From contig NC_135551.1 of NCBI RefSeq assembly GCF_964340395.1, positions 12,300,379 to 12,364,378 of the forward strand: DNA of 64,000 bases, read 5' to 3'. The position numbers were made by a program, and so were the translations under genes. Below are positions 1-64,000 of this stretch, piece after piece. A model generated the notes under the pieces. It searched no databases. It saw only the letters and a list, made by a program, of their open reading frames with translations, and was not told the origin of the DNA. The stretch comes from Glandiceps talaboti. Its lineage: Eukaryota; Hemichordata; Enteropneusta; Spengelidae. Numbering within the stretch: position 1 is the first letter of the stretch; each line of letters starts with the position of its first letter.

Positions 1-486
1 CAACCGTAAACTGCCGTCGGCAGCTCACACGGCCTTAGCGGGAATTTGATGCTTACATACAAGTACAATGTGTTCCCATAGCTAAACACTTGTATTCAAC
101 GATGTATTTCAAGTCAAATTCTGTCGAAATATCCAAAGATAGTGACATAATTTATATCGTAGGCCATGTTATGAGAGCCGTTAATTACTTCCGCCATGTT
201 GAAATTCGATTTCGTGAGCGAAAAAACGCACAAAAAATTACGATCGCTCGTCATTTGGATCGTACTCGAGATACCGTTCACTGTCATGCTTTCAAAATGG
301 CTGTGTAGATAAACAAGGCTAATACGCATGTGTGGAACTAGTTATGGCAGCAATTTTTGCAGCAATAGCTGCCGTTAAACGGCAAAACGGCGAGGTAGGT
401 GAATGAACTTTGGCGTTCCCGCAATAGCGGGAATTGGTGGGCGCCCTAGAGCGTTCCCGCAATAGCGGGAATTGGTGGTGAAAGGG
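1..486. repeat. piggyBac-like terminal segment, copy 1 (cut by window edge)
   Basis: The segment ends in GGTGGTGAAAGGG followed by TTAA at 487-490, the end-plus-target pattern of piggyBac-class transposons (CCC...GGG flanked by TTAA). Just inside the end is a doublet of the motif TTCCCGCAATAGCGGGAA, itself a short inverted repeat. The whole stretch is matched, with scattered differences, by 1,368-1,817. The left end lies outside the window, so element size is unknown. No transposase is visible here. Confidence 0.55.
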
Positions 487-490
487 TTAA

Positions 491-1367
491 AGTAATAAAA
501 TATGAATAAAACTAACACAAGTCGTTTATTTATTGACATATCACAAATAAACAAAATATTTATATTACAAATAAAATTCAAAATACCAAAACTTCTCTTT
601 ACTGGTTAAATTGTCAAAATTGGCGAAAATTTGGCAGAAAATGACATTTTGAGTCGTAAAAATTTGAACGAAATTAATTAACGGCTCACTAATCCGATTA
701 TGACGCAACAGACGGTGCCGCACCGGCAATGAAAGTGTCTTAAAATATCTAAAGTTGTCACCTTGATACCTTTTGAAAAGTTGGTTTTTGTAAATATAAT
801 TCATTATTTAGCAGAACAACAAAAAATTATTACTCAATTTATGCCAGAAATCGGCAAAAAATGACCGTAAGTCAGTAGCATCGGCGCCAAAATCGGATGG
901 GCAAAATGGCTTTATTTGCCGACGCACATACCGACCAACGGAAATATGCAGCCTGTAATTTGAACCCACGCCGCGGTAATGTTTTCGTCACATTGAGTAC
1001 ATTGAGTTCACACAGCCATCTCCTTTCATTCATAAATGCCATCAAAGTCAAAATTAAACTGAATTTTTCATGAACAGAGCCGTTATTTACATCGCAAACG
1101 ATGTTAGGGGAGACAATTTTCGGTGTGGCCATGTTGAAATTTGAATTTTACCGTTAAAAAACACATTCAAAAATGTGATCGGAAAATCTTCAGATTGTGT
1201 GTAATCTACCGCCCACATTGTACCACTGACCAATATAAATTGAACTTGTATGATTATTATTCATTATTGAACATTACCACAAAGAATTATGACCAAAATA
1301 ATTACTTTTGGAGCTAAATACTGGCCCCAAGGCCATAGTATGAGCGAATGCTACGGGTCAACAAGTT
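491..1367. other. Non-coding stretch between two piggyBac-like ends
   Basis: I see no convincing gene. About 1,075-1,200 (GAGCCGTTATTTAC, then GGCCATGTTGAAATTTGA) is a more diverged relative of the flanking piggyBac-like segments. The small minus-strand open frame at 872-1,132 shows no recognisable domain. Confidence 0.5.
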
Positions 1368-1817
1368 ACGCAATTTGCCAACTTTCACTACGGCAACGGT
1401 GAATTCCCCGCCGGTAGATCACTCGGCCCTCAATATTTTTGAGTAGAAATTCAGTGGAAATTTCTCAGGACAGTTGTCAAAATGACATCGTAGGAGATGC
1501 TACGTGAGCCGTTAATTACTTCCGCGTTGTTGAAATTCGATCTTTCTTGCGAAAAACGCACACAAAAATTACGATCGCTCGTCTTTCCAATCGTACTAGA
1601 AAACCATCCACTAACATGTGTTCAAAATGGCAGACTATATAAACAAGGCTAATACGCATGTGTGGAACTAGTTATGGCAGCAAGTTTTGCAGCAATAGCT
1701 GCCGTTAAACGGTTTCAACGTCGTAGTAGTTGAATGACCTTTGGCGTTCCCGCTGTAGAGGGAATCGGTGGGCGCCCTAGAGCGTTCCCGCTGTAGCGGG
1801 AATCGGTGGTGAAAGGG
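1368..1817. repeat. piggyBac-like terminal segment, copy 2
   Basis: Direct-orientation relative of 1-486. It shares the block AATACGCATGTGTGGAACTA and ends in the same GGTGGTGAAAGGG followed by TTAA at 1,818-1,821. The inner inverted repeat here reads TTCCCGCTGTAGCGGGAA. The two ends sit about 1.33 kb apart in the same orientation. This suggests two insertions, or a duplicated terminus, of one family. Confidence 0.55.
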
Positions 1818-1827
1818 TTAACCAAAA

Positions 1828-2225
1828 AGTAGCCCTAATTTGTATATTACTGATGGAATCCTCATGTCATGAACAAATCTTAATCTAAACACCCCTAAGA
1901 ACATTCCCATTAAATTTCAGACTGATCTGCACAGTAGTTTTTAAGTTTAAGTTTTTGACCAAAAACGATATGTTTTTTACCCAAATCACATACCTGTGAT
2001 GTGATCATTTTGCTTTGAACAATTTCCCAACTAGACACCAAAATTAATGTCCCCACCATATACCAAGGCAATCGGTCTGGCAGTTTTTGAGTTTAAGTCG
2101 TCTCCCCCCACCACCACCACCACCACCACACACATACACACACAGATGGACAGACACTACACCATTCCCATAGCACTACTGAAGCTTATCAGTTCAGCTG
2201 TGCTAAACAATATCCAATATTTTAG
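1828..2225. repeat. Dispersed repeat family T, copy 1
   Basis: Related by eye to 33,905-34,262 and 35,505-35,705. Shared landmarks in order are AGCCCTAATTTGT, TTTCAGACTGATCTG, TTTTGACCAAAAA, GGCAATCGGTCTGG, a simple-sequence tract, then CACTACTGAA. The simple-sequence part is (CCA)n and CA-rich here, at about 2,105-2,145. No coding potential is evident. Confidence 0.6.
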
Positions 2226-2732
2226 CGATATACATATAAGTCATAGACTAAGTTAATTATCAACACAACATTAAGCAGGTACATGTATGAGCAGTAGTTG
2301 ATCAGAAGGAATGAACAGTGTCTATACTTTGCCTGTCAAAAAGGTCAAGAAACTCCTAAAATTTACAAAAAATTATTCATTTTATTTTCATTTTTTCTCT
2401 AAAATTCAACATTGTAGAAAGTCATGAAATTACTGCATGTATGTGGATTATTGATGCAAATCTATCAACAAGCATCAACACGAATTATTTGTGCAATGTA
2501 TACTGTCTCTCTATGTCACTGCAGGTACATATATGCATGAGTCCATATGTTTAGATTTTTGCCATGTTTAAATATCCGTTAAAAATTGCAGAGTGAATTT
2601 CCAACATTGTCTACTGTAGCTGAAGTAGAGTGCACACTAAATGCTGGGTAGTACTGCACAATATCAAGTGACACTGGACAAGACATAGTGAGGCAAAATT
2701 GAAAATTATCAGATATGCTGTACATGTCCACC

Positions 2733-3233
2733 GAATCTGATTAAAATCTGATGTGGTGAAAGCAGCTATATGCCTTCATTTACCTCTAATTCCATCATTT
2801 TGTTTCGTTTATTTTTTTCTGGGTGATCTCCGCATGAGTATCTATAGTATTGTTTATGTCTGAGAAAAACACTCACACAGTTACACATACACGTATATGC
2901 ACTATCAGTTTTTATATACTGAGAAAGTCATCATTGGTGGTAAGAGTATCTACAAAAACATCCATCAGTCTTAGGGGTAAGATAAAAAACAAAAAGTAAC
3001 TGGGGAGGTGGTATTGACCTTGACCTGACATTTGACCTACAGCTGGGGATGTATTAAAAGAGGAGAGAGAGAACTAGGAGGAAGTAGCAAGGTGATGCAA
3101 CCCAAGATAAGGAGGTGGAAATTTGTGGGAAGGCGGCGATCACCCAGAATAAAACAAATGACACAAAACGATGGGAATAGAGGTAAATAAAGGCTTCTAG
3201 CCACTTTCACAACATCAGATTTTAATCAGATTG
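2733..3233. mobile_element. MITE family A, long copy (Mutator-like), 9-bp TSD
   Basis: Terminal inverted repeats of about 110 bp begin AATCTGATTAAAATCTGATG on both ends. The element is flanked by a perfect 9-bp duplication ATGTCCACC at 2,724-2,732 and 3,234-3,242. The inner 280 bp is non-coding. A shorter relative lies at 39,457-39,671. A 9-bp target duplication with long TIRs fits Mutator-like MITEs; the superfamily assignment is inference. Confidence 0.85.
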
Positions 3234-3242
3234 ATGTCCACC

Positions 3243-6200
3243 CCGAAGTTTGCATGTAAACCTACATGTTCATTTCTTTACATGTACTGTTACAGTACAG
3301 ACTAACTTAGAATACATATCTGAGATAAAATGTATAAAAATCCTATCAGTATGTAAATTATTGCATTAACAGTTGTGGACAGGGATGATCATAATTCTGT
3401 GCTAGATTGATAGTAGCACAAATCAGATCAGATAAATAAATGTTCTACATTTTACACTTTATATTTCGGAACATACATGTGAGGAGAAATATATCAACAT
3501 GTTACCTCAAGTGTTTAATCAAATCATAAATGTTGTATGCATTGAAACAAAGAATCTACAAAGCATGAATCTATACCTATTCCTTTCCTGAAGTTTGATG
3601 AAAAAATAACTTTTCAAACTCTCTCGTTGAATTTTTTCTCAGTCTTCAAAATAACAATGATGTATATTAAATAATCAAACCGATAACAAAAACTTTTACT
3701 ACTATTTACATGTAAATAGAGACAATAGCTTCTGAGATGGACAAATCACTTTCTTATATTATTCAATTAATTATTTGGCATTTTCTATATAATTGGTATT
3801 ATTGACATAATATCAAAATGTAATTAAATAATACTGTATACTTTCCCTTTGATCATGTGCAAAATAGCCTATAGTTAATCACATACAAACATTTTTATTC
3901 ATGCTTTTACAATTATAGGCAGGGAATACCACAGTGTAGAACAAACATCAAATCTAAATGATCAGTTCAGCAGACTTGATATGTCATACCAACTCTTCCG
4001 ATACAGATAAATTGTAAATGTATATGTGTATTATCATTTTTGTGGTAACATTAGAATTGTAATTCACAAAATGAAGTATTAGATGTGAGTACCCTAGTCC
4101 CAGAACTACTTACTGTATATACCACAACTCAGAAATGTTGGGACTGTCAAATGCATATTTGATAATAGTTGTAAGATAGCTACGTTGTCTTTGTGATACA
4201 CAGAGCATCAATAATACATCTAAACTATTCTTATTTACTGTATTGAATTCAACTATTGTTCCAAACAGAAAGTCACTATTCTTTATGGACACATGAATAA
4301 TGGGTCAATCTGTTGGAGTGTGCAGTCAAAAATTTCAGGTATAATTTTTAAGGTAGTTCTTTGGAACAAACGTTCAATTCAATACTACGGTTTAGCAACA
4401 CAGATGAATTTCCATTTGAAGTTAAACTATTCTTATTTCATGAAAATGAATGATTTGTGTTTAATATAAAGAACCTAACTTTTTGCCAAGTCTTCATTGA
4501 TTCAATACTCTGAATTACTAAACTTCAAATACAACTTACACAAAGTAATAAATAATTCTTGTGATCTCTCTTTGTGATTAATACCATACACAGTTTGTAT
4601 TAACTCTCAACATTGTGGTTTAAATGTGGAGATCTTTAAACTGAAGTCTTTTATTGCTTTTATTAAATCCTCACCTCAATTGGTGGACTTGCTTAACATA
4701 TGGGATCAGATTGAGATCTCACCATTTCACCAAATTAACACACTGTAATATATGGTATAAATTTTACATGCACATCATATGAACAATTCAAGATAAATGT
4801 GTACAGAGAAACATAAAATTTGTGACATACTGGGCACGTACATATTAGATAATTACATTCTGGATGAATTACATGAAGCTTAACTATACTGATTTTGAAA
4901 TTAAAAATTTATAAATGGACAAATGATGTTTGTATCATACTGTGATGTTTACCAAATAGATGAGTAATAAGTGGAGACCTCACATTGTTCAATTCCTGAA
5001 ACTTACAATTGCATGATTGACAATGTCTATTGTATACAGTTTTGAAATCCTTCCTTCATTGGAGCCAGCTACTTGTCAGAAAACTTTACAAACACCTCCT
5101 ATTACTATTAGTTTTGTTATAATTCATGTTCATGATCGAAACATAACTTAAAGAATAGATGTTATCAAAACAAGTAATGTTGGCAATTAAGCAGCTTTGG
5201 ATATTGTGTTTGTGTTGTAATATGTAGGTGATATGCTTTTTGTTTATGTTATTACAAAGAAGGTCTTAGCTCTAACTTGTCTCCAATAAAGTCTACATGG
5301 TTAACTTTATTATTACCTGTGCCTGAAGAATTGAACAAAACAAATACTAGATCTATATTTACTGGTTGTTATAATCATAACTTTTATGTATTGGTTCTAT
5401 ATTAGTAAACATCGCCATTTTCCTTAATATTTTAAAAATCAAATTTGTTTGGGTATAATAATATAAATTCCCAATGTACACTTTCATTGTCAAAAATCAC
5501 TCAACAGGTCCCTAGATAACTGACATTTCTCCTAAAGCTAAATCGTCTCCTAAAGTTAAATGGAGGCAAATATTTGCGAATATGTGATTCCATGTGTATT
5601 GCAGTGACAGAGATATAATCACATGACATTTGTGTTCCCACTGAGTTGTAATATTAACATTATCATAGTATTATTTAAAGTGGCCATATTGGATTTTAAT
5701 TTGACTAAATTTTGATATTATTTTCGCACATAAATTACCCTGTGATGTAATACAGTGGTGAAAGTACAACATACATATAATAAGTGTTACATTGAATCTA
5801 AGACTCCACCAACAGTACACTCCTGTAGAACATCACTAAGGTACTGCATGACTTTAGTGGTACACAGTGTAGACTTTTACATTGGTGGTACAAACTTCAG
5901 TGTATTGACAGTGTACTAACAGCAGTAATGGTAGCTCACCAGCAACAGTACAATAGAGTGTTTTACTGTTCATATATTTACCAAGTGCATATTAAACTCT
6001 TGCTGCTGGTATATATCATATGCAGTACACTGAGTAACTCAGCAGAGAGCATTGCTGAAACACTAGGTATACTGACATAACACTAAGGTCGTGTAACACT
6101 GAAGTTACACCGTGGCATAATTTTAAAAAAATTGTAAATTTACACCTGTAGGGAATTTGTGTGTGTTGATGTCTATATTCAAACATATTTTTCATTGATT

Positions 6201-7046
6201 TCAACTGAGAATAGGTTGGTGTTTTCGTGAGAAGTATTCTTTTTCAAGACACAAACACTTTACAGTGAATGTGAGTCAGAAAGTGGCTTGGTTGTACTAT
6301 CTTTGCCTGTCATATGCAGGGTATATTAGGAATGGGAATACCACCTACTATATCATTCAGACTGATGTGGATATATATGGTATGGATAAGTCCCATATGA
6401 TCACACACCTACCTATAACCTGTACACATTAAGGGTATATTAGGAATGGGATACTGCCCACTATCTCATTCAGACTCATGTGGATACGGTATGGATAAGT
6501 TCCATATGATCATACACCTATATGTACCTACATTGTATAACCTATATTTGTATCTTTCTAACACTAAGAATTATACCTAATAATTTATACGAGATGGACC
6601 TCAGTCATGCTGCACTACTTTCAATTAAACATTAATATGTAATTGTCTTAGAGGTTTACTCAATACAACATATCATAAATGTTGGAAGCACAATTACAGA
6701 CATTCTTTGAATCCTATAGTGACAATAATAACATATAATGAAAATTTATTCAACCATGATAGTTATATTTGATGGTAAATGTATGAGTGAATACTTCACA
6801 AAATATTATGCATGCAGTGCCCTTAGAAGATTTTGGCCTAAATATCTACTTTAAATCATTACACACATTGTTAGTTGACCATTGTAGATCATATAACAAT
6901 TTAAATGACACAGGCCAATTGGTGTAGTCTGTTTGAAAATGAATACAACAACTTAACCAAAGATAAATAGTAGAATTGTTGACAACACAGACACTCTAAT
7001 ATCCAATTAGAATCACTGATAACAAATAAAGACAAGTATTAATTAC
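3243..7046. other. Non-coding AT-rich sequence
   Basis: I find no exon here, although the ankyrin gene should continue leftward from 7,047. The region is AT-rich with only short accidental open frames. Two imperfect copies of a roughly 125-bp block with CATTCAGACT and TATGGATAAG landmarks sit at about 6,320-6,540. It is probably intron. Confidence 0.5.
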
Positions 7047-59750
<52,704 letters not shown>

Positions 59751-59754
59751 TTTG

Positions 59755-60190
59755 CTGCAAAATGATTAAAAATACACAGTTTAATGATGGTGCGTGTTCG
59801 TTTGTTTGGGGGTGGGGGGTTCCTTCTTTTTTTTTTCTTTTTTTTTTTGGGGGGGGGGATATGTTTTTGGGTTGTTTTTTTACTGAAATGAAATAACATC
59901 CATGATATTGTATGAAGTACAAAAAACTTACACTATGAAATGAAATAAAATACTCAGTACATGTTGTTTTCATATGCATTGGGATACAATGTACACCCCA
60001 AAGAAATAATGTCAGTGGCATGTAGTATGACCAATTGTATAACTTTGCAAAAGAAACTAGTTATTCGGTGGTTGTGGGCATGGTCATGGTAGTTAGCATA
60101 TCTTTGTGTTTACCTTTCTACTCATAACCTTCTCAATAATACTGTATTATCTTACTACTACACTGATTTAGACTAGCATTTAGTTGTTGT
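59755..60190. other. Presumed 5' intron or upstream region of the host gene
   Basis: A polypyrimidine tract and TTTTGCAG on the minus strand precede the start codon, so the upstream sequence is probably intron. No clear 5' exon or promoter was identified. Confidence 0.4.
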
Positions 60191-60194
60191 TATG

Positions 60195-60640
60195 GCCTGT
60201 ATAGTGCCAAAATCCAATATGACGTAATATTCTATGGTGCTGAACAGGAACAATAGAGCAATGTAAAAAGTTGGAGAAAACTCTTGCAAAAACAGATGTG
60301 TCTTGATGTCCTTCTTGAATTTATCGACACTTGATGAAGAACGAAGTTCAAGTGGTATACTGTTCCATAAGACTGGCGCTGCTCGTGAGAATGCACGCTC
60401 ACCGTATGACTATGTATTACAGCGGAGTACATGAAGTAGACTTTTGTTATTCGAGCAAAGTGAACGAGTTGCGGATTTAAATTACTGTTAATCAAGTCAG
60501 CGATGTACATGTAAGCAGGAGTAGCGTTACTGGGTGCACCTTGTAGGTGATCAGTAATACTTGTATTAAAGAACCGATGTGATGTGATCTGTTTTCTTAT
60601 ACACATTTTTATCACTTTTTTAACCCCTTCCACTCAGACA
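60195..60640 (-). mobile_element. Degenerate L2/CR1-type LINE ORF2 C-terminus
   Basis: The minus strand encodes the widespread LINE motif FSRAAPVLWNSIPLELRSSS followed by DKFKKDIKTHLF, ending near 60,240. Upstream, in another frame, comes PAYMYIADLI, equivalent to the LAPxYLxDLL block. At least one frameshift separates the two. It is a short fossil lacking reverse transcriptase. Confidence 0.8.
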
Positions 60641-61299
60641 AAATCTGTGGAGACAAGCTAGACATTGTTTTAATTATGCAATATCAGATCTCATCTAAAC
60701 CTAGCACAAATGTCCACATGCATAACAGCAACAGTTTGTTTAAAACATTTCAAATTATCAAAGATGACTGGATGGCTACAAAATTTGTAATATTTTGTCT
60801 ACCATCATATAATCAAGGGCAAACTGTTTACGACTTCAACCTGTGACCTTGCCAGCCAATTATGAAATCAAGCCATTTCATGCATATTACCATCATTTTG
60901 TCATATCTACATTGTGACAAATGAGTGACAAATTCTTTTAAGTCTTATGCACAGGTAAATTTTTTGTAGTATATAATAAAGGAAATATACAATCGTTACA
61001 ATTTCATATTTGGAACTAATTGTAACTTACATGTATTTGAAGACAGGTATGTTTCATTGTTTAAAGTCAATGTCTTGTTTGAAGTATTTCAACATTCTTG
61101 ACATACAATGTATACACATGTACATGTAGCTGTTCAATATGGAGGTATAGCCACAGCATTTTGTTTTTCAAATTTCCAAGTTTTTCTTTGATTTCAGCAT
61201 TTCAGGTGTCACTAGATGTTTATCAAGAATAAATCTCACAAATATATTGAACTAATTATCTTTATAAAAGGAATGTCTTCATTAGAAGACACATGATTT

Positions 61300-61740
61300 A
61301 TGTGAGTAAAAAGTTATATGAGCACCAAAAATAATGAATACATGTATGTTATGTGGTTCTTCATAAACTATATACATGTACATGATCTAAAAGACATTAG
61401 CCACACATAATTGCTACAAAGTGTCTGCAACGTGTAAGTAATGTAATAGCTTAATTTTGATGGTCTACCCTGTAGGTCTAGGTAAAGGTCAATGGTTATT
61501 CATACAAGAAAGCTTCCATGTGATTATAAGTGGGTTAGACATTTGAATAGAGTCTATGTATTGAAGTGTTTGAGCTATGCAAAGTGTCTGCAGACTATGT
61601 AATAGCTTAATTTTGATGGTCTACCCTGTAGGTCTAGGTAAAGGTCAATGGTCAGTCATACAAGAAAGCTTCCATGTTATTATATGGGGTTAGACACTTG
61701 AATAGAGTCTACAGTATGTGTTAAAGTTTGTGACTTACAT
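61300..61740. repeat. Dispersed repeat family R, copy
   Basis: Contains ATATGAGCACCAAAAATAAT and two rounds of AATAGCTTAATTTTGATGGT then CTACCCTGTAGGTCTAGGTA, with TTAGACACTTGAATAGAGTC. Non-coding. Confidence 0.65.
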
Positions 61741-62168
61741 GTACAGTATGCAGTATTATATTATAGCATTACCAATTCCAGTGAATTTTGTGACGTCATC
61801 GCTGTACATTATTAGTGATAATGTACTCCATTATTGGGCATCGCGGCCCCGGAACAAGTATAACAATACAAGCTTATTTGTTCTGTTTCTTCATACGACT
61901 AGGTATTTTTTTCGAAATGAATGTTGTTACTTATGATTGTCATTTCCAATGTTTAAAAATACAACGCATTCATGAAACAAATTTGTGTTCACAGCAGTTC
62001 ATTGAAGTGTATATGTGGTACGTGTACGTACGTGTGTCGCTATGATAAGTATTCAGCTTCCGGGCCAAACATGGCAGACGATGTTCAGCGCTGTGTATAT
62101 TATATGTTGTTTTGCGTTTCTCGGTCTACAAATTCACTGGAATTGGCAAAACTATAAAATAATAACAG
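61741..62168. other. Unique stretch with CpG-rich, promoter-like motifs
   Basis: Holds TGACGTCA (61,790; CRE-like) and CTTCCGGG (62,058; ETS-like) 11 bases before an ATG in good context (62,070). The frame from that ATG gives only about 28 residues. It may be a promoter or first exon of a plus-strand gene, or contain the missing 5' exon of the host gene. Confidence 0.3.
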
Positions 62169-62300
62169 TAATGTACGCCCTCCCCGTCCATAATGGACTC
62201 AAGCAAACTTTGCACTCCATAATGGGCTCGACTGTCGCCTCGCCCATTATGTCGTTCAAAGTTTGCTTTCGTCCATTATGGGCTGGGAGGGCGTACATTA
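62169..62300. mobile_element. 132-bp palindromic MITE
   Basis: The TIRs TAATGTACGCCC...GTCCATAATGG and CCATTATGGGC...GGGCGTACATTA are inverted with an inner CAAACTTTG/CAAAGTTTG pair. Compact hairpin element, non-coding. Confidence 0.85.
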
Positions 62301-62309
62301 TTGTTTAAA

Positions 62310-63400
62310 TATATTGAGTCATATTAAATATTGCAAATATGGCTACCATTCAGTAAAACTAACATGAGCACCAAAAATAATGCTTGTGTATAGTTCTTTT
62401 TTTCAATATTTCTTGTAAGCATGATTAAAAGAAATTGACAATGTGTAAATACTACAATGTATCTGTGATAGATAGGAATTGGCTTAATTTTGATAATTGC
62501 CCTGAAGGTCAAGGTGAAAGGTCAAGTCTCCAAAGATAGCTTAATCTGATAATATGGGTTAAACACTTGAATGGAGTCTCTATATATTATAGTTTTCGTG
62601 TTATGCAGTAAATAATGATTTTTAATGACAAATGTGGCTGCCATTTGACAGTATACGTGATATGAGCTCCAAAAATAATGCTTGTGTATAGTTCTTTTCT
62701 TCAGTATTATTTGTAAACATGATTTAAAAGAAATTGGTAATACATACAATGTGTACGTGTCTGTGATTGTCAGGAATTGGCTTCATTTAAATTGACCCCG
62801 AAGGTCAAAGTCAAAGGTCAAAGGTATCCAAAGATAGCCTGCATCTGATGTGGACACCTGAATACAGTGTCTGTGTATTATAGTTTTTGAGTTAGGCGGC
62901 TAATGCCTTACAAAAAAAATTGTGTGGTTCCAATTAGGCTCAATTTTACAGTACGTGTAGGTGGGTAGGTAGATTTTTTATTTCAATTTTTTTATATACA
63001 CATTTATGTGAGAGAATGTCTAGTTCACGTAGTTATGTTTTCCATTGTTTTCCATGTGGTCTTTGTGTTATTGGTTTCTTCTCATCAGATGTACAGCCAT
63101 TACAAATTGGAGCAACAGTTTCATTAATGTCAGTTTCACATTGGAGTCAGCAGTGAAACACTACGTGGGAGTCAGATAACCGGAACTAAACAATTTTTAG
63201 GCAGTATTTAATATTGATTTTTAACTACAAATATGGGCACCATGCAGTCATATATCAAAAAACTAATTAACATGCATACATGTATGTCCACCACAGTATG
63301 TCACCTTTGTGTCAGGTTTGAAAGAAATCGGATAGTGCATGTCAGAGAAATGGCATATTATGGATGGATGGACAGCCTATAGTAGTACCCTCCCCTGGTG
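62310..63400. repeat. Dispersed repeat family R, copies
   Basis: At least two rounds with ATGAGCACCAAAAATAATGC (62,365) and AGCTCCAAAAATAATGC (62,666), and TTTGTGTCAGGTTTGAAAGA (63,307). The copy at about 63,215 holds the uninterrupted TTAA site matching the piggyBac MITE insertion point. About 62,915-63,170 is a different repeat, also seen inverted near 48,720-49,050. Confidence 0.65.
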
Positions 63401-64000
63401 TGATCATTTAAAAGAATGTTGATCCACATGGCAATCCATCCTTATTGTTGTTACCAACTTGCAATATGCAGTCATTTTAATGTTGCTATTTGCAGTTTCT
63501 TAGTTGCTAAACGACTTTGTCATTACTTTGAATATTTCTCTACTTAGTACTTGCTGAAGTACCCTTTTATTTCTTTGCCATACACCATCATAAACCGGTT
63601 GTTACCAAGTGTACATGTATTCACTTTTTTGGATATTTATCCACTTGCTTAACCAACCCAGTTATCTTTACAAAGTACACAACCATTTTGGCTGTTGCTA
63701 TGAGCATGGTCTTGTTGCTAGGCAGATATGTATGTTTTGCCAACTAGTGACTGAAAGCAACATCCTTACCAAATATCAAAACACATGTAATCTTTCCATT
63801 GGTTTTGACCTTAAAACTTTAATTAATTCATCCACAGATAGGCAGGAAGACAGACAGACGCCCAAGACATAAAATTTATGAAATTCAAATACAAATGGAT
63901 CAACAAAAGGAAGAGCAAGTGCAATCTTAACCAGAACTGGCTACACAAGAATTTTCATGTCAGGGTGACAATACGGATGCAGAAAAGCTATTACTGTTTT
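63401..64000. other. Non-coding end of window
   Basis: No gene recognised. A degenerate relative of family T-type sequence (CCAAATATCAAAAC, then a GACAGACAG run near 63,850) is present. Confidence 0.4.

Noticed and set aside
872-1132. 86-codon minus-strand frame
   Set aside because: Falls in repeat-related DNA near piggyBac-like ends; no similarity recognised to transposase.
62015-62308. 97-codon plus-strand frame with a hydrophobic stretch
   Set aside because: It runs into the palindromic MITE at 62,169-62,300, so its 3' half is transposon sequence; no homology recognised.

Overview
The window looks like AT-rich nuclear DNA from a marine invertebrate metazoan (deuterostome or lophotrochozoan type). 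Genes have many small GT-AG exons and long introns. There is a TRADD-N/ankyrin-type immune-like gene, a tRNA-derived SINE with a LINE-type tail, non-LTR retrotransposon tails, piggyBac and Mutator-like MITEs, and large minisatellites. I cannot name the species from sequence alone.

Host gene. One multi-exon gene on the minus strand appears to run from about 59,754 (start codon at 59,750) leftward to at least 7,047, and probably off the window. Its exons encode, in order: a degenerate GT-B glycosyltransferase-like domain; four short acidic/proline-rich linker exons, all phase 1; a TRADD-N-like domain; a small Cys-containing linker; an unrecognised domain; a coiled coil; and at least six ankyrin repeats in phase-0 exons. 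The join between the coiled-coil half and the ankyrin half (42.3 kb to 40.6 kb) is the least certain. The layout fits a signalling or immune adaptor or receptor.

Giant intron (7,143-30,169). The intron between two ankyrin exons is filled by a 22-bp minisatellite in three blocks (about 7.71-9.50, 12.71-16.43 and 25.67-29.21 kb). The array has been invaded by a SINE, a 5'-truncated LINE and a 9.24-kb DNA transposon. Between blocks 1 and 2 lies a perfect 182-bp palindrome. Each of its arms folds as a type I hammerhead ribozyme, and it sits between (TA)n tracts.

The 9.24-kb transposon (16,431-25,670) is the main discovery candidate. It has 154-bp terminal inverted repeats with 23-bp iterated motifs and a 7-bp target duplication. 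It carries two convergent genes: a six-exon KDZ/HMGXB3-like transposase on the plus strand, with one frameshift in exon 3, and a three-exon minus-strand gene whose N-terminal half resembles the DNA-binding domain of the host transcription factor NRF1/EWG. I know of no described element with this pairing.

Rest of the window (30-64 kb). Between the host exons lie several repeat families: a 57-bp minisatellite with a higher-order duplication (37.26-39.19 kb), a piggyBac-derived MITE that keeps a transposase N-terminus (32,018-32,716), a Mutator-like MITE pair with 9-bp target duplications, a 1.1-kb long-TIR element (50,498-51,607), several foldback elements, and a LINE remnant at 60.2 kb. I saw no tRNA, rRNA or CRISPR locus.
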